DNA from: an uncultured Pelagibacteraceae bacterium
GTDB taxonomy: Bacteria > Pseudomonadota > Alphaproteobacteria > Pelagibacterales > Pelagibacteraceae
Reading direction: 5' to 3'
NCBI GenBank assembly: GCA_902614905.1
Contig: CACMMN010000006.1
Span: 1-59,968, forward strand
Length of the DNA: 59,968 nucleotides
Within the stretch, counting starts at the first letter, position 1, and the number at the start of each line of letters is the position of its first letter. Of this stretch, positions 45,061-55,100 are shown piece after piece. The position numbers and the translations under genes were made by a program. The notes under the pieces were generated by a model that did not search any database, was not told where the DNA came from, and was given only the letters and a program-made list of their open reading frames with translations.

Positions 45061-47727
45061 ATGGCTCAAAAAACTTTAAATGAAATAAGAAATACTTTTC
45101 TCAAATATTTTGAGAAAAATGACCACACAATTGTTGAGTCTAGTAATATTGTGCCTAATAACGATCCAACTTTGATGTTTGCAAACTCTGGGATGGTTCA
45201 ATTTAAAAATGTTTTTACGGGTTTAGAAAAAAGAGATTATAAAAGAGCGACTACTTCACAAAAATGTGTAAGAGCTGGTGGCAAACATAATGATTTAGAA
45301 AATGTTGGTTATACTCCAAGGCATCATACATTCTTTGAGATGTTAGGAAATTTTTCTTTCGGAGATTATTTTAAAGAAAAAGCAATTTATCTTGCATGGA
45401 ATTTAATAACAAAAGATTTTGGACTAGATAAAAATAGGCTTTATTTCACAGTTTTCAATGAAGATGATGAGGCTTTTAATCTTTGGAAAAAAATTACAGG
45501 TTTTAGTGATGACAGAATAATAAAAATACCTACGTCAGATAATTTTTGGTCGATGGGAGAAACCGGACCTTGTGGCCCCTGTTCAGAAATTTTTTATGAT
45601 CATGGAGATCATTTGAAAGGTGGTTTACCTGGCACTAAAGATCAAGATGGTGATAGGTATATTGAAATTTGGAATTTAGTATTCATGCAATTTGAGCAAG
45701 TTACTAAAGATAAAAGAATTAATTTACCAAAACCATCGGTTGATACAGGTATGGGCCTAGAAAGAATAGCAGCTCTGCTCCAAGGCACACATGATAATTA
45801 TGAAACAGATCATTTTAAAAAAATTATAAGTTCTATCTCTGAGGAGTTAAAAGTTAAACCTGATAAAAATAACTTATCGAGTTTTAGAGTGATTGCAGAT
45901 CACTTAAGAGCAAGTTCTTTTTTATTAGCAGAGGGAGTTTTACCATCTAATGAGGGCAGAGGATATGTTTTAAGGAGAATTATGAGAAGAGGTATGAGGC
46001 ATAGTCATTTGCTTGGATCTAAGAAGCCTATTTTTTTTAATATATTTAAAACATTGATGGATGAAATGTCAGGAAATTATCCAGAATTAAAAAGAGCAAA
46101 CTCGCTTATTAAAGAGACTTTAAGAATGGAAGAAGAAAAGTTTTTAGTTTTACTTGATAGAGGAATAAAAATTTTGGATGAGGAAATAAAAAAAGTCGAC
46201 AAAAAATTATCGGGTGAGGTAGCGTTTAAACTTTATGATACTTATGGCTTTCCACTAGATCTGACTGAAGATATTTTAAAAAATAAATCTCTAACACTAG
46301 ACCATAAAAAATTTGATAATTTAATGAAACAAAGCAAAGAGCTTGCAAAAAAAAATTGGAAAGGCTCAGGTGATAAATCTATAGAGGAAATTTGGTTTAC
46401 TATTAAAGATAAAACAGAACCGACTGAATTTTTAGGTTACGAAACAAATACATCAGAGGGAATAGTCAAATTTATTATAAAAGATAACAAAGAAGTTAAT
46501 TCACTCTCTGAAGGTGAAGAAGGATATATAGTTTTAAACCAAACTCCTTTTTATGGTGAGTCAGGTGGACAGCTTAGTGATACCGGGACTATTAAATGCG
46601 GAGATAACAATTTTGTTGTAAGAGATGTACAAAAAAAGTTTGGAGATTTATTTATCCATTTTGGGAAAATAAAAAGAGGCAAAATTAATTTAAATGACAG
46701 TGTTGAATTAAACATAGACTTTGAACGTAGAAAAAGTATTAGAGCATACCACTCCGCAACACATCTACTTCATGAGTCCTTAAGAAGAACCTTAGGTAAG
46801 CATGTAATGCAAAAAGGATCTCTCGTTGCACCTGATAGACTTAGATTTGATTTTAGTCATATGAAATCTATATCTGAAAGTGAATTAGATAAGATCAATG
46901 ATATTGTTAATCAGATTGTTGATAATAAAAGCGATGTTATCACAAGACTAATGACACCCAAAGAAGGCATGGAACATGGTGCTTTGGCTTTATTTGGAGA
47001 AAAATATGGAGAAGAAGTAAGAGTAGTGTTTATGGGAGAAGAAGGTAATAAATATTTTTCCACAGAATTATGTGGAGGAACACATGTAAGAAATACCAGT
47101 GAAGTTGGTAAATTTAAAATTGTAAGTCAATCTGCGATAGCAGCAGGCGTTAGACGTGTAGAAGCTTTAAGAGATATTCAATTGGATAAATACTTACAAG
47201 AGAAAGAAAAGAATATAAATTTGTCTACCCAAAAAGATGAGGAAAACATTAATAATTTATTAAATCAAATCAAAAAATTAGGAGGCGAAGTTAAAATAAC
47301 TTCAGATGACAAAAAATTAGTTATTAAAGATCTCACAAGGCAATTAGATCGATTGAATATTAAATCAGTTCTTGAAGATAAATCAAAAAATATAGTTCAA
47401 GACTTTGAGATCAATAAAGTAAAGGTAAGGTTTCAAAAAGTAAGCAATTTATCACCAAAGGATTTAAGAAAATTAGTTGACGAAGGTAAAAATTTTTTAA
47501 AAAAAGGCATTGTCGTAGTTTCTGCACATAAAGATAATAAGGTAGGTTTAGCAGTAGGAATTACAGAAAATTTAACTAATAAGTATGATGCCGTCAAACT
47601 TGCTAAAGTAGGATCTGAAATTATTGGAGGAAAGGGTGGAGGTGGTAGAAAAGATTTTGCCCAATCAGGAGGAAATTTAGTAAATAAAATTGACGACGCA
47701 TTTAATGAGATAAAAGGTCTTATTTAA
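45061..47727 (+). CDS. alaS: Alanyl-tRNA synthetase AlaS
   Basis: The 888-aa class II synthetase shows MAQKTLNEIRNTFLKYF, HTFFEMLGNFSFGDYF, WSMGETGPCGPCSEIFYD, VDTGMGLERIAALLQG and RVIADHLRASSF in the catalytic half, then the editing domain with zinc ligands in HSATHLLHE and CGGTHV, and a C-terminal domain ending with the GGKGGGGRKDFAQSGG motif. All domains are intact and the length is normal. Aside from recA, there is no close functional link with neighbours. Confidence 0.99.
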   Translation: MAQKTLNEIRNTFLKYFEKNDHTIVESSNIVPNNDPTLMFANSGMVQFKNVFTGLEKRDYKRATTSQKCVRAGGKHNDLENVGYTPRHHTFFEMLGNFSFGDYFKEKAIYLAWNLITKDFGLDKNRLYFTVFNEDDEAFNLWKKITGFSDDRIIKIPTSDNFWSMGETGPCGPCSEIFYDHGDHLKGGLPGTKDQDGDRYIEIWNLVFMQFEQVTKDKRINLPKPSVDTGMGLERIAALLQGTHDNYETDHFKKIISSISEELKVKPDKNNLSSFRVIADHLRASSFLLAEGVLPSNEGRGYVLRRIMRRGMRHSHLLGSKKPIFFNIFKTLMDEMSGNYPELKRANSLIKETLRMEEEKFLVLLDRGIKILDEEIKKVDKKLSGEVAFKLYDTYGFPLDLTEDILKNKSLTLDHKKFDNLMKQSKELAKKNWKGSGDKSIEEIWFTIKDKTEPTEFLGYETNTSEGIVKFIIKDNKEVNSLSEGEEGYIVLNQTPFYGESGGQLSDTGTIKCGDNNFVVRDVQKKFGDLFIHFGKIKRGKINLNDSVELNIDFERRKSIRAYHSATHLLHESLRRTLGKHVMQKGSLVAPDRLRFDFSHMKSISESELDKINDIVNQIVDNKSDVITRLMTPKEGMEHGALALFGEKYGEEVRVVFMGEEGNKYFSTELCGGTHVRNTSEVGKFKIVSQSAIAAGVRRVEALRDIQLDKYLQEKEKNINLSTQKDEENINNLLNQIKKLGGEVKITSDDKKLVIKDLTRQLDRLNIKSVLEDKSKNIVQDFEINKVKVRFQKVSNLSPKDLRKLVDEGKNFLKKGIVVVSAHKDNKVGLAVGITENLTNKYDAVKLAKVGSEIIGGKGGGGRKDFAQSGGNLVNKIDDAFNEIKGLI

Positions 47728-47747
47728 ATAAAAAATAATTATATAAA

Positions 47748-48041
47748 CTAGTTTTTATTGCCTTTAATGTCAGTGGTAAGTTGTTGGTAAACCATAACTG
47801 TAATAGCTCTAATATTTTTCTCTAATCTATTTATGTCAAAGCTAAAATTTGCATCATTACAATTTAATTCATGAAAATAATAAGTATTAGTATAACCCAA
47901 AGTTGGTTTTACTTCATCGCTAATAATTTTTAAAGCTTGGGTTTTCTTATCAATTGTAAAATTATAACGACAAACACTGGTAGTAGCCCATTGAAGTATT
48001 AAGCCAATAACAATGCCAATCGTTAAAATTATTTTGGTCAT
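47748..48041 (-). CDS. Small membrane-anchored protein coupled to the GAF-PP2C gene
   Basis: A 97-aa protein with a single N-terminal hydrophobic helix (TKIILTIGIVIGLILQWATT, residues 2-21) and a short soluble part. It has two cysteines (CRYNF and LNCND) that could form a disulfide outside the membrane. The start overlaps the phosphatase stop by 4 bp (48038-48041), so the genes are translationally coupled. I do not recognise a family; it may be a partner of the phosphatase. Confidence 0.65.
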   Translation of the reverse strand: MTKIILTIGIVIGLILQWATTSVCRYNFTIDKKTQALKIISDEVKPTLGYTNTYYFHELNCNDANFSFDINRLEKNIRAITVMVYQQLTTDIKGNKN

Positions 48042-49327
48042 TTTGAGTCAACTACTAAAATGGTTAAATCATCTTTTTGAATTTTACCTGAGTTAATTAT
48101 ATCATCAATAATAATTTTCAGTCTTTCATTATTTGGTTTTTCTTGATATTTTTTTATATAGTCTTTAAAGCCATCTGAACCCAACATTTCACCGCTAGGA
48201 TCTTTAATCTCTGTTATACCATCAGTAAAAATGTACATTGAGCTATTATCAAATCCAATTGTAGCTTCGTTATATTTCGTTTTAGCCATTATTCCAAGAG
48301 GCGGCCCAGCTTCTTCGAAAGTAGCAAAGCTTCCGTCTTTTTTTAAAATTAATGGCGGCTCATGTCCTGCACTTGATAATTTTAATTCTTTTTTGTTACT
48401 GTCGTAAATACCAACCAACATAGTAACAAACATTCCTCTAGAAATTGTTTCACATATTTCGTTGTTAAGAAGCATTAATAATTCAGATGTTGAAAACATT
48501 GTTTTACTTAAACATCTATAAAGACTAGAAGCCTTGGACATCAATAAAGATGATTTAATTCCTTTTCCAGATACATCAGCTACTCCAAATCCATATTTAC
48601 CTTCACCAAGATCAGAAAAGTTATAAAAATCTCCAGACACAACTTTAGCTGGTATGTTTATCCCTGCTATTGGAAAATCTTCTTTTTTATTTTGAGATAA
48701 TAATGATCTTTGAATTTCTCCAACTATTTCCACTTCTTTTTGAATCTTATTTTTCTCAATCATTTCTTTAGCCATTTTAGCATTTCTAATTGCTAAAGCT
48801 GCTGGAGCAGATAGTGTTTCTAATAATTTTCTATCGTCCTCAATAAATAATTTATCGTTGGTTTTTTTGTTTAAGCAATGTATTACGCCTATACAATCGT
48901 TTGCAGCTATAAGAGGTGAGCATAAGACTGAATAAGTTGTAAAATTTGTTTTATTATCTAAATCAAAATAAAATTCTGCAATTTCTCTTACATCCTTTCT
49001 AACATTTCCCACTCTCACACATTTTCTACTTTGCACAGCCTTGCCCATTACTCCATCTTTTAAATCTAATTCGTATTCATCAAGATAATTTTGATGCAAT
49101 GAGGCAATACATTCAAATTTTTTTTTTTTATCATTAATCAAAAATATATTTGCAGCCTCGGCATTTATTCTTGCAATGATTACTTGTAGCGCAGTCTTCA
49201 AGGTATCATTTAAATCAAGAGAGACCGCAAACTCTTGATTCATTTTAGTGACAATCTCCAAATCTACGTTTACTTGTAGATTTTTGTCTGTCTCGTCTTT
49301 TGCTTGTTTTTTTGATTTAAAAAACAT
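48038..49327 (-). CDS. GAF-domain PP2C/SpoIIE-type phosphatase (RsbU-like)
   Basis: The 429-aa protein has a GAF domain (about 25-190, with SLDLNDTLKTALQVIIARINAEAANIF split across it, GVMGKAVQSRKCVRVG and VLCSPLIAANDCIGVIHCLN), a helix (190-205) and a PP2C domain (about 205-428) with metal aspartates in SGDFYNF, VADVSGKG, FTDGITE and KDDLTILVV. It belongs to the same phosphatase class as the C-terminal half of the Amt fusion at 36343. Its ligand for the GAF domain is unknown. The 97-aa membrane protein is coupled downstream. Confidence 0.93.
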   Translation of the reverse strand: MFFKSKKQAKDETDKNLQVNVDLEIVTKMNQEFAVSLDLNDTLKTALQVIIARINAEAANIFLINDKKKKFECIASLHQNYLDEYELDLKDGVMGKAVQSRKCVRVGNVRKDVREIAEFYFDLDNKTNFTTYSVLCSPLIAANDCIGVIHCLNKKTNDKLFIEDDRKLLETLSAPAALAIRNAKMAKEMIEKNKIQKEVEIVGEIQRSLLSQNKKEDFPIAGINIPAKVVSGDFYNFSDLGEGKYGFGVADVSGKGIKSSLLMSKASSLYRCLSKTMFSTSELLMLLNNEICETISRGMFVTMLVGIYDSNKKELKLSSAGHEPPLILKKDGSFATFEEAGPPLGIMAKTKYNEATIGFDNSSMYIFTDGITEIKDPSGEMLGSDGFKDYIKKYQEKPNNERLKIIIDDIINSGKIQKDDLTILVVDSK

Positions 49328-49372
49328 TTATTATACTAGCATTTTAAACAGTTTTTGGTAAATTCTACAACA

Positions 49373-49486
49373 ATGGAAATTATAATAAATACACCAAATC
49401 TTTACATTCATCTTCAAGATGCAATGCTTGTTATACAATACGTTATAGACGGATTGATCCATATTACTTCAAACATAGAACTTTAA
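49373..49486 (+). CDS. Possible small protein in the divergent region
   Basis: ATG at 49373 opens a 37-codon frame (MEIIINTPNLYIHLQDAMLV...) ending with TAA at 49486, six bases before the prepilin peptidase GTG. It has no clear membrane helix or RBS. It occupies most of the 165-bp space between divergent genes and may be a leader peptide, a real small protein or a chance frame. Confidence 0.35.
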   Translation: MEIIINTPNLYIHLQDAMLVIQYVIDGLIHITSNIEL

Positions 49487-49492
49487 AAACGT

Positions 49493-50254
49493 GTGGACAT
49501 ACTATTTGTAATAATCCTAGGTGCACTCTGGGGTAGTTTTGCAAATGTATGTATTTTTAGATTTCCAAATGAGGGTAATGTTGTTTCAGGAAGATCATTT
49601 TGCCCTAAATGCAAACAAAAAATTGTTTGGTATGATAATATACCAATCATCTCTTATATCATTTTAAAAGGAAAATGTAGAAATTGTGATTATAGAATTG
49701 CTTTTCAATATCTTGTAGTTGAAATTTTAAGCTTAATATCGTTTACATTAATATATTATCTATTTGGAATTTCGTTAACAACTCTATTTTTTTGGATTTT
49801 ATTTTTATCTTTTTTAATAATTTTTTTTATAGATCTTAAACACTATATAATACCAAATGTAATAACGTTTCCCCTAATGGCTTTGGGCTTTTTAAAATCT
49901 TTTGATCCAAATTTAAGCTATCTTTTTCCAAATTATGTAAATTCATTAATTGGCGGTGCATTAGGTTACGGAATAATATTTTCTATAATTTATTTTTATA
50001 AACAGATTAGAAAAAAAGAGGGGATGGGCTTAGGTGATGCAAAACTATTTGCTGTCATAGGATTTTGGTTTGGCTGGATATCAATTCCATTTATTGTTTT
50101 TCTATCATCCTTGATAGCATTAGTTTCTGTAATTCCAAGTTTGATAAATAAATCAAAGCAAATGTCATCTGAAATTCCTTTTGGCCCATATATTATTATC
50201 GCAACAGCAATATTTATTTTTTTCAAAGAGAGCTTTACTAATTTTCTTTTATAG
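49493..50254 (+). CDS. pilD: Prepilin peptidase/methyltransferase PilD
   Basis: Cleaves the leader of type IV prepilins and N-methylates the new N-terminus. The 253-aa membrane protein has the cytoplasmic zinc-binding cysteines Cys37, Cys40, Cys62 and Cys65 (CPKCKQK and CRNC) and the two catalytic aspartates: Asp114 (FFIDLKHYIIP) and Asp182 in the GxGD motif (GMGLGDAKLF). It starts with GTG at 49493. It sits next to two prepilin genes, whose K-G|FT cleavage sites it would process. Confidence 0.95.
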   Translation: MDILFVIILGALWGSFANVCIFRFPNEGNVVSGRSFCPKCKQKIVWYDNIPIISYIILKGKCRNCDYRIAFQYLVVEILSLISFTLIYYLFGISLTTLFFWILFLSFLIIFFIDLKHYIIPNVITFPLMALGFLKSFDPNLSYLFPNYVNSLIGGALGYGIIFSIIYFYKQIRKKEGMGLGDAKLFAVIGFWFGWISIPFIVFLSSLIALVSVIPSLINKSKQMSSEIPFGPYIIIATAIFIFFKESFTNFLL

Positions 50255-50258
50255 TTTA

Positions 50259-50888
50259 ATGAAAATTAAAATTCGTCTTTACTTATTTTTTTTTTTAATA
50301 GTTTTATTTAACGGTTGCAGTGAAAAACAACCTAAAGAAATAAAAAAAATCGTATTACTTGGTGATAGTTTAATGAGTGGATACGGCCTGTCTAGTGAAA
50401 AACATTTAGATAAAATTTTACAGAAAGATTTAAACTTAAGTGGATATAAGATCACAATTATAAATAAAAGTGTATCAGGCGATACTTCATCTGATGGTCT
50501 AGCTAGATTAGATAAAATACTAGAAATAAAAGATACTGACTTAATAATTTTAGGTCTAGGAGCAAATGACATGTTACAAGGCATTGCTCCTCAAAAAACT
50601 AAAAAAAATTTACAAGAAATAATTACCAATATAAAAAATGAGAACATAGAGATACTCCTCGCAGGGATGAAAGCGACAACATCAAGAGGCTTAAGCTATA
50701 AAAAAAAATTTGATGAAATTTACCCGGAGTTATCAAAAAATAATGATATATTTTTTTTTCCATTTTTGTTAAAAGATGTAGCCTTAAATCCAGACCTTAA
50801 TCAATCTGATGGTATTCACCCAAATTTTAATGGAGTTAAAATTATTTCAATCAATTTAAAAAAAAGTATAGTAGAATTAATAAAATAA
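50259..50888 (+). CDS. SGNH/GDSL esterase, TesA-like lipoprotein
   Basis: The 209-aa protein begins MKIKIRLYLFFFLIVLFNGC, a lipoprotein-like signal with a Cys at 20. The SGNH motifs are complete: GDSLMSGYG (Ser37), GANDML (Gly/Asn blocks) and DGIHPNFNG near the C-terminus (Asp/His dyad). Family members are acyl-CoA thioesterases and arylesterases (TesA). The open frame extends further upstream into pilD, but the ATG at 50259 is right at the signal peptide. Its place between pilD and the pilin genes could be coincidental; a role in surface lipid or pilus assembly is not known. Confidence 0.85.
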   Translation: MKIKIRLYLFFFLIVLFNGCSEKQPKEIKKIVLLGDSLMSGYGLSSEKHLDKILQKDLNLSGYKITIINKSVSGDTSSDGLARLDKILEIKDTDLIILGLGANDMLQGIAPQKTKKNLQEIITNIKNENIEILLAGMKATTSRGLSYKKKFDEIYPELSKNNDIFFFPFLLKDVALNPDLNQSDGIHPNFNGVKIISINLKKSIVELIK

Positions 50889-50896
50889 AATTTTAC

Positions 50897-51397
50897 ATGA
50901 AACACAAAGGTTTCACATTAATAGAACTTCTAGTCGTAGTAGCTATCATTGGTATTTTAGCTGCTGTAGGTGTAGTTGCTTATAATGGGTATACTGCTAG
51001 CGCTAAAAAGAAAACGATGGAAAGTAATTCTAAAACGATTCAAAAATATGCAATGGCTGAAATTGCAAAATGTCAGATGGGCACAAATCTTACCGAGGGA
51101 CCAACTGTAAGCAAACATATAACTTCATGTTCAACTGGAGGTGCTGGAAATTTAAACAGCAATGTTTGGGCACAGTATTTTATAGATGTTTTTCAAAGCA
51201 AAATAAAAAACCCTTATGGCTCATCAAGTAATCCAAGTGGTCTATTAAATAGCGGCCCTACTAGAAATGCTGGTGAAATTGTTTTAGTTGGATGGAACCA
51301 ATGCAAAACCGATCCGTGTTTTTTGATAAGAGCGTCTTATGACGAGAATGGTTCAAAAAAAGACTTGCCTGACCTTCAAGTACCAACTGGATTTTAA
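50897..51397 (+). CDS. Type IV pilin (first of a tandem pair)
   Basis: The 166-aa prepilin has a short charged leader MKHKG, cleaved before FTLIELLVVVAIIGILAAVG (residues 6-25, Glu at +5). AAVGVVAYNGYTASAKKK follows. The globular domain carries four cysteines after residue 50 (AKCQMG, TSCSTGG, NQCKTDPC), able to form two disulfides. It resembles type IVa PilA/PilE. It follows the esterase by 8 bp and is the likely major pilin, shared with the next paralog. Confidence 0.93.
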   Translation: MKHKGFTLIELLVVVAIIGILAAVGVVAYNGYTASAKKKTMESNSKTIQKYAMAEIAKCQMGTNLTEGPTVSKHITSCSTGGAGNLNSNVWAQYFIDVFQSKIKNPYGSSSNPSGLLNSGPTRNAGEIVLVGWNQCKTDPCFLIRASYDENGSKKDLPDLQVPTGF

Positions 51398-51399
51398 AT

Positions 51400-51945
51400 A
51401 TGAAGCGTTCGGGTTTCACACTCATAGAACTTTTAGTAGTAGTAGCAATAATTGGTATTTTAGCTGCAGTAGGAGTAGTTGCTTATAATGGGTATACGGC
51501 TAGTGCTAAGAAAAATACATTGCAAACTAATTTTAAAAATTTAGAAAAAAAAATTGCTGTATCAGCAACAGGTTGTTTTAGTGGAGTGGAAGTAAAATTC
51601 GGTCCATATCTTGATGGCAGATCTCCTAATAGTCATACTTGTAATACACCAAGTTTTTCTGGAAATATGTTAAATGCAGACTCAATTACATATAAACTTT
51701 ATTTGGAAATCTACGGAACAAAAAATCCTATTGACGACTCTGTCGCTGGAGCAGCATGGAGTAATGGAAGATGTCCACCAGCAAATGTACCACCAGGTCA
51801 AATAGCCTTAGGTTATGCCCATAAAAATAATACATGTGGAATGGCAGGCAATATGTCCTGCGTGAGAGTAAACTTAGGTGATACAGATGGAGATGGTAAG
51901 GACGACTTTTTATCTAAAGAATATAATTTTTGTGAATATAAATAA
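51400..51945 (+). CDS. Type IV pilin (second of a tandem pair), with a Ca-loop-like motif
   Basis: The 181-aa prepilin has leader MKRSG before FTLIELLVVVAIIGILAAVG, and its first 40 or so residues are nearly identical to the upstream copy, also at DNA level. The globular domain differs completely, with six cysteines (GCFSG, HTCNTP, GRCPP, NTCG, MSCVRV, NFCEYK). Near the C-terminus DTDGDGKDD at 161-169 fits a DxDxDGxxD calcium-binding loop. It starts 2 bp after the first pilin. Confidence 0.92.
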   Translation: MKRSGFTLIELLVVVAIIGILAAVGVVAYNGYTASAKKNTLQTNFKNLEKKIAVSATGCFSGVEVKFGPYLDGRSPNSHTCNTPSFSGNMLNADSITYKLYLEIYGTKNPIDDSVAGAAWSNGRCPPANVPPGQIALGYAHKNNTCGMAGNMSCVRVNLGDTDGDGKDDFLSKEYNFCEYK

Positions 51946-51953
51946 CAAAATAA

Positions 51954-52190
51954 ATGGATCAGTTTCTATATTTTAATATTTTAATTTCAGCATTAAATAT
52001 TTTTATAATAGTTTACGCTTTTTCTTATAATTTTTTTCCAAAAAAGTGGAGAAATAAAGTTAAACAAGGAACAATTATTGGATTAGCTTTAATCTTCGTT
52101 ACGATGATTACTATGTTTTCTTGGGTAATTTATTTTTATTATTTAATTTTTAAACCTTTAGAAAATTTAAATTTTTTAGCTCTAATTTAG
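51954..52190 (+). CDS. Small membrane protein next to the pilins
   Basis: A 78-aa protein with two hydrophobic segments (FLYFNILISALNIFIIVYAF at 3-22; GLALIFVTMITMFSWVIYF near 43-61) and a basic loop between them (KKWRNKVKQG). It follows the second pilin by 8 bp, suggesting one transcript. The stop is nested with that of convergent PilY1 in TTAG at 52187-52190. No family recognised. Confidence 0.6.
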   Translation: MDQFLYFNILISALNIFIIVYAFSYNFFPKKWRNKVKQGTIIGLALIFVTMITMFSWVIYFYYLIFKPLENLNFLALI

Positions 52191-55100
52191 AAGTTTTCTT
52201 TCCAAGAATTTCTGTAAGATGAAGCAGCTCCTTGACCAGCTTGAATCTGAACTAAATCTTTTTTATTTCCTGCAGATTGACCTGCGATGTTAGCAAATAA
52301 TTTATCTGCAAAAACTACAATTTTTGATAAAACACCTTGTCCAACATAATAACACGCTTCACCTTTTCTTATAGTTCCTAATTGACTTGAGTTGTTACTT
52401 CCACATTCATCATCAGCTTGGCAAATATATGCATTACCTAAACTACACTTATTAACTGATTGCGTAGGTTCATATATAGGAAAATACGCAAAACCTTTGT
52501 AAACAGTTGGCTCTGCAGTGACTTTAGAAGAATTATCTAAAACTATATACCAGCCTCTATGTTTATTTTCCACAAGACATGTAGTTGGCATATCATTTGT
52601 CGTATTTCTGCATTTAGTTATATCATCTGCTGTTGCTGCTTTACCGACATCTCTAAATTGAGGATAAAATTCGTCTCTTATTCCTATTAAGTAATTAGAT
52701 GTTCCAGCTGAAGTGTCATTTATTCTATTAAAGTCTCCAGTTCCTGCGTATAACCATAATGAATTTGTCGATCTACCAATAGTAGCATCCATTGGATGGA
52801 ACATGTACCTTCCATTAGTTTTGTTCGATCCTGCAGTAAATAAAGTTGTTTGGTCGAATATTTTAATTTGATTTCCGGCACCATCGTCGGTCATATTTGT
52901 TAAATTAAATTTCGTAATTTTACCTTCTAAATCACTTAGATATAAAAGACCACCTGAGTAAGTTACTCCCCTAGCTGTATCAGGAGTTATCAAAACCGGA
53001 GAAGCCGGGGTTGAATTAACAATATCACTTGATGCCATGTCTGTGATCTCTATTCTTTTATATAGACTTCCAGGATTTGTGAAATCTTCAAGATTAACAA
53101 TTGTTAAATTTGATCCAATACCCTCAAACTGAGTACCATATCCGCCACCCATTGCGGCAACATAAATATCATCTCTTATATCATTGTCACCTGCACCATT
53201 GTTTGGAATTCTAAAAATTCTTGGATCTGACCATGTCTCACCAAGAAGACTGTAGTCATACTCTGGATGAGTAGTCACACCAGTATTCTTAGTGCCAGGC
53301 TTGATACTGACACCAAGTATTGAGCTTGTATTGCTGTCACCTGTATCTGCAGAATAAGTTATATCATCAGCAAAGTTTAAAACTGTCTCACCATTTGCAT
53401 CTTTTGTAACAGTAAAATTTGTGTAATTCTTGTCATTAAATAAAACTTTTATATCGTTTTTTGAAATATCTCTTACAGGAAACGTCCATGATTTACCTTT
53501 GTAACATGAAGTAGTAAGTTCTCCATTACTATCTCTAGTGTCTTGACATGTATTAGATATACTGCTGTTTTGAGAAAATTTATCTGTAACCTCTAAAGCT
53601 TCTGCAAAACTAGCTAAAGAATATGATCGTGCAATATATTTATAAAGATGTGTATTTTCGTTATGATCTATTCTGTAAACAGTACTGTTAATATTGTCAT
53701 TATATATTGACATTAAGTGTAAAGGTTTTTCAGGATCTGTTACATCAAGAACAGAAAAACCAGCTCCACCTCTACCATAAGGTACCATTAATATTGTATG
53801 CCATTTTTTGATTGTATCTAAAGGACTCTTAAAGTACATATCATGCACTACAATAGAGCCATCAACTCCAAAAACTGCATTTGTTCCACCTTTTGTTTTA
53901 TTCAGTGATCTATTCATAACTAGCGGAAGGTTCGGAGCAACTAAAGGCGGTACAAATCCCCATAACTCTTTTCCTGTTTTAGAGTCGAAGGCATGAAGTA
54001 TTCCGCTATTAGAGCCTGCGTAGATTACTTCTTTTCTAGTTTTATTATTTGCAGCAAAATTAACGTAGTTATTTAAAGTTCTAAAATAAGCTTCCTGGTT
54101 ATTTCCTGTAAATGCTGTATCTGCCCCTGGCGGACCAACTACTACAAGCTGTGAATGATAAATGTCACCTAAAGGATTGTCTCTTGTTTCAGTTAAGTTA
54201 CAATCACCATCATAATCGAAATAGTCTTTACCTCTAATAAACTCTATTAAACCTTTCTGATCGTCTGAATTACCATCTATAACACCAGCTGTGTTTGCAC
54301 ATCTATTGTTTGTCGTATCAGTATCATTATGAAAGTCGACAATAGCATTTTTGTATAAACTAAATAAAGCACCAACTTCTGCCGCATTTGCTTTAGTAAA
54401 ATTGTTATAGCCAGATTTGTAGTTTGTTCCAGGAATTCCAACACTCCAAATTTTCCTTTGATCTGGCGCTGGCATTTCCTCAACAGCTGACCAATTACCA
54501 CTATCCTTCTCATCTAAGTTTCCATTTGAGTCAATGGCTGTTCTTGTAATAGTACCTGCCCACTCCTTATTTTGTCTGTAATCAAATTGTGCTTGAAATA
54601 GTGATCCTGAAGACTCAATCGTTGCTGTAATTGCAGGAGCTGTAAATGATAATTTTTGAGCAATAATTTGCGAAATTGCCGCTTTGAGTTCTGATTTTAA
54701 TTGAGCAGCTGTTTTTGCAACAATTGCTGCATCTGTTCCACCTTCTTTTGCAAGTTGATTAAAATTTCTTAAACCACTTGATGATATTCCTGTTCCAAAA
54801 GCAACTGCAAAAGTTTTTACAGGATGTTTTTGTGTTCTAAGACTTTTTGCTGCATTCTTCGCACCATTATGATTATACCAGTCTCCGTCCCCGATTACCA
54901 TGGCATAACTATTTTGACATGGTGAATTTTTATCTATTGGGCTGAATCTGCCATGATTATAATACTGTTGCGCAATTTTCATAAAAGCCATTGCATCTGT
55001 TCCACCCCCAGGGTTTACTCCGCTAATTATTTGATTAATTCTTGCAGCTCCACCTTTATGAACTCTAACTTTTAAACAATTATATCTATTGCATGGACTT

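Noticed and set aside
50181-50258. Extended start of the SGNH esterase inside pilD
   Set aside because: The added 26 residues read the end of pilD in another frame; the ATG at 50259 starts right at the lipoprotein-like signal.
50930-51500. Repeat pair suggestive of a CRISPR or recombination site
   Set aside because: The near-identical stretches are the coding N-terminal helices of the two tandem pilins; no spacer structure or cas gene is present.
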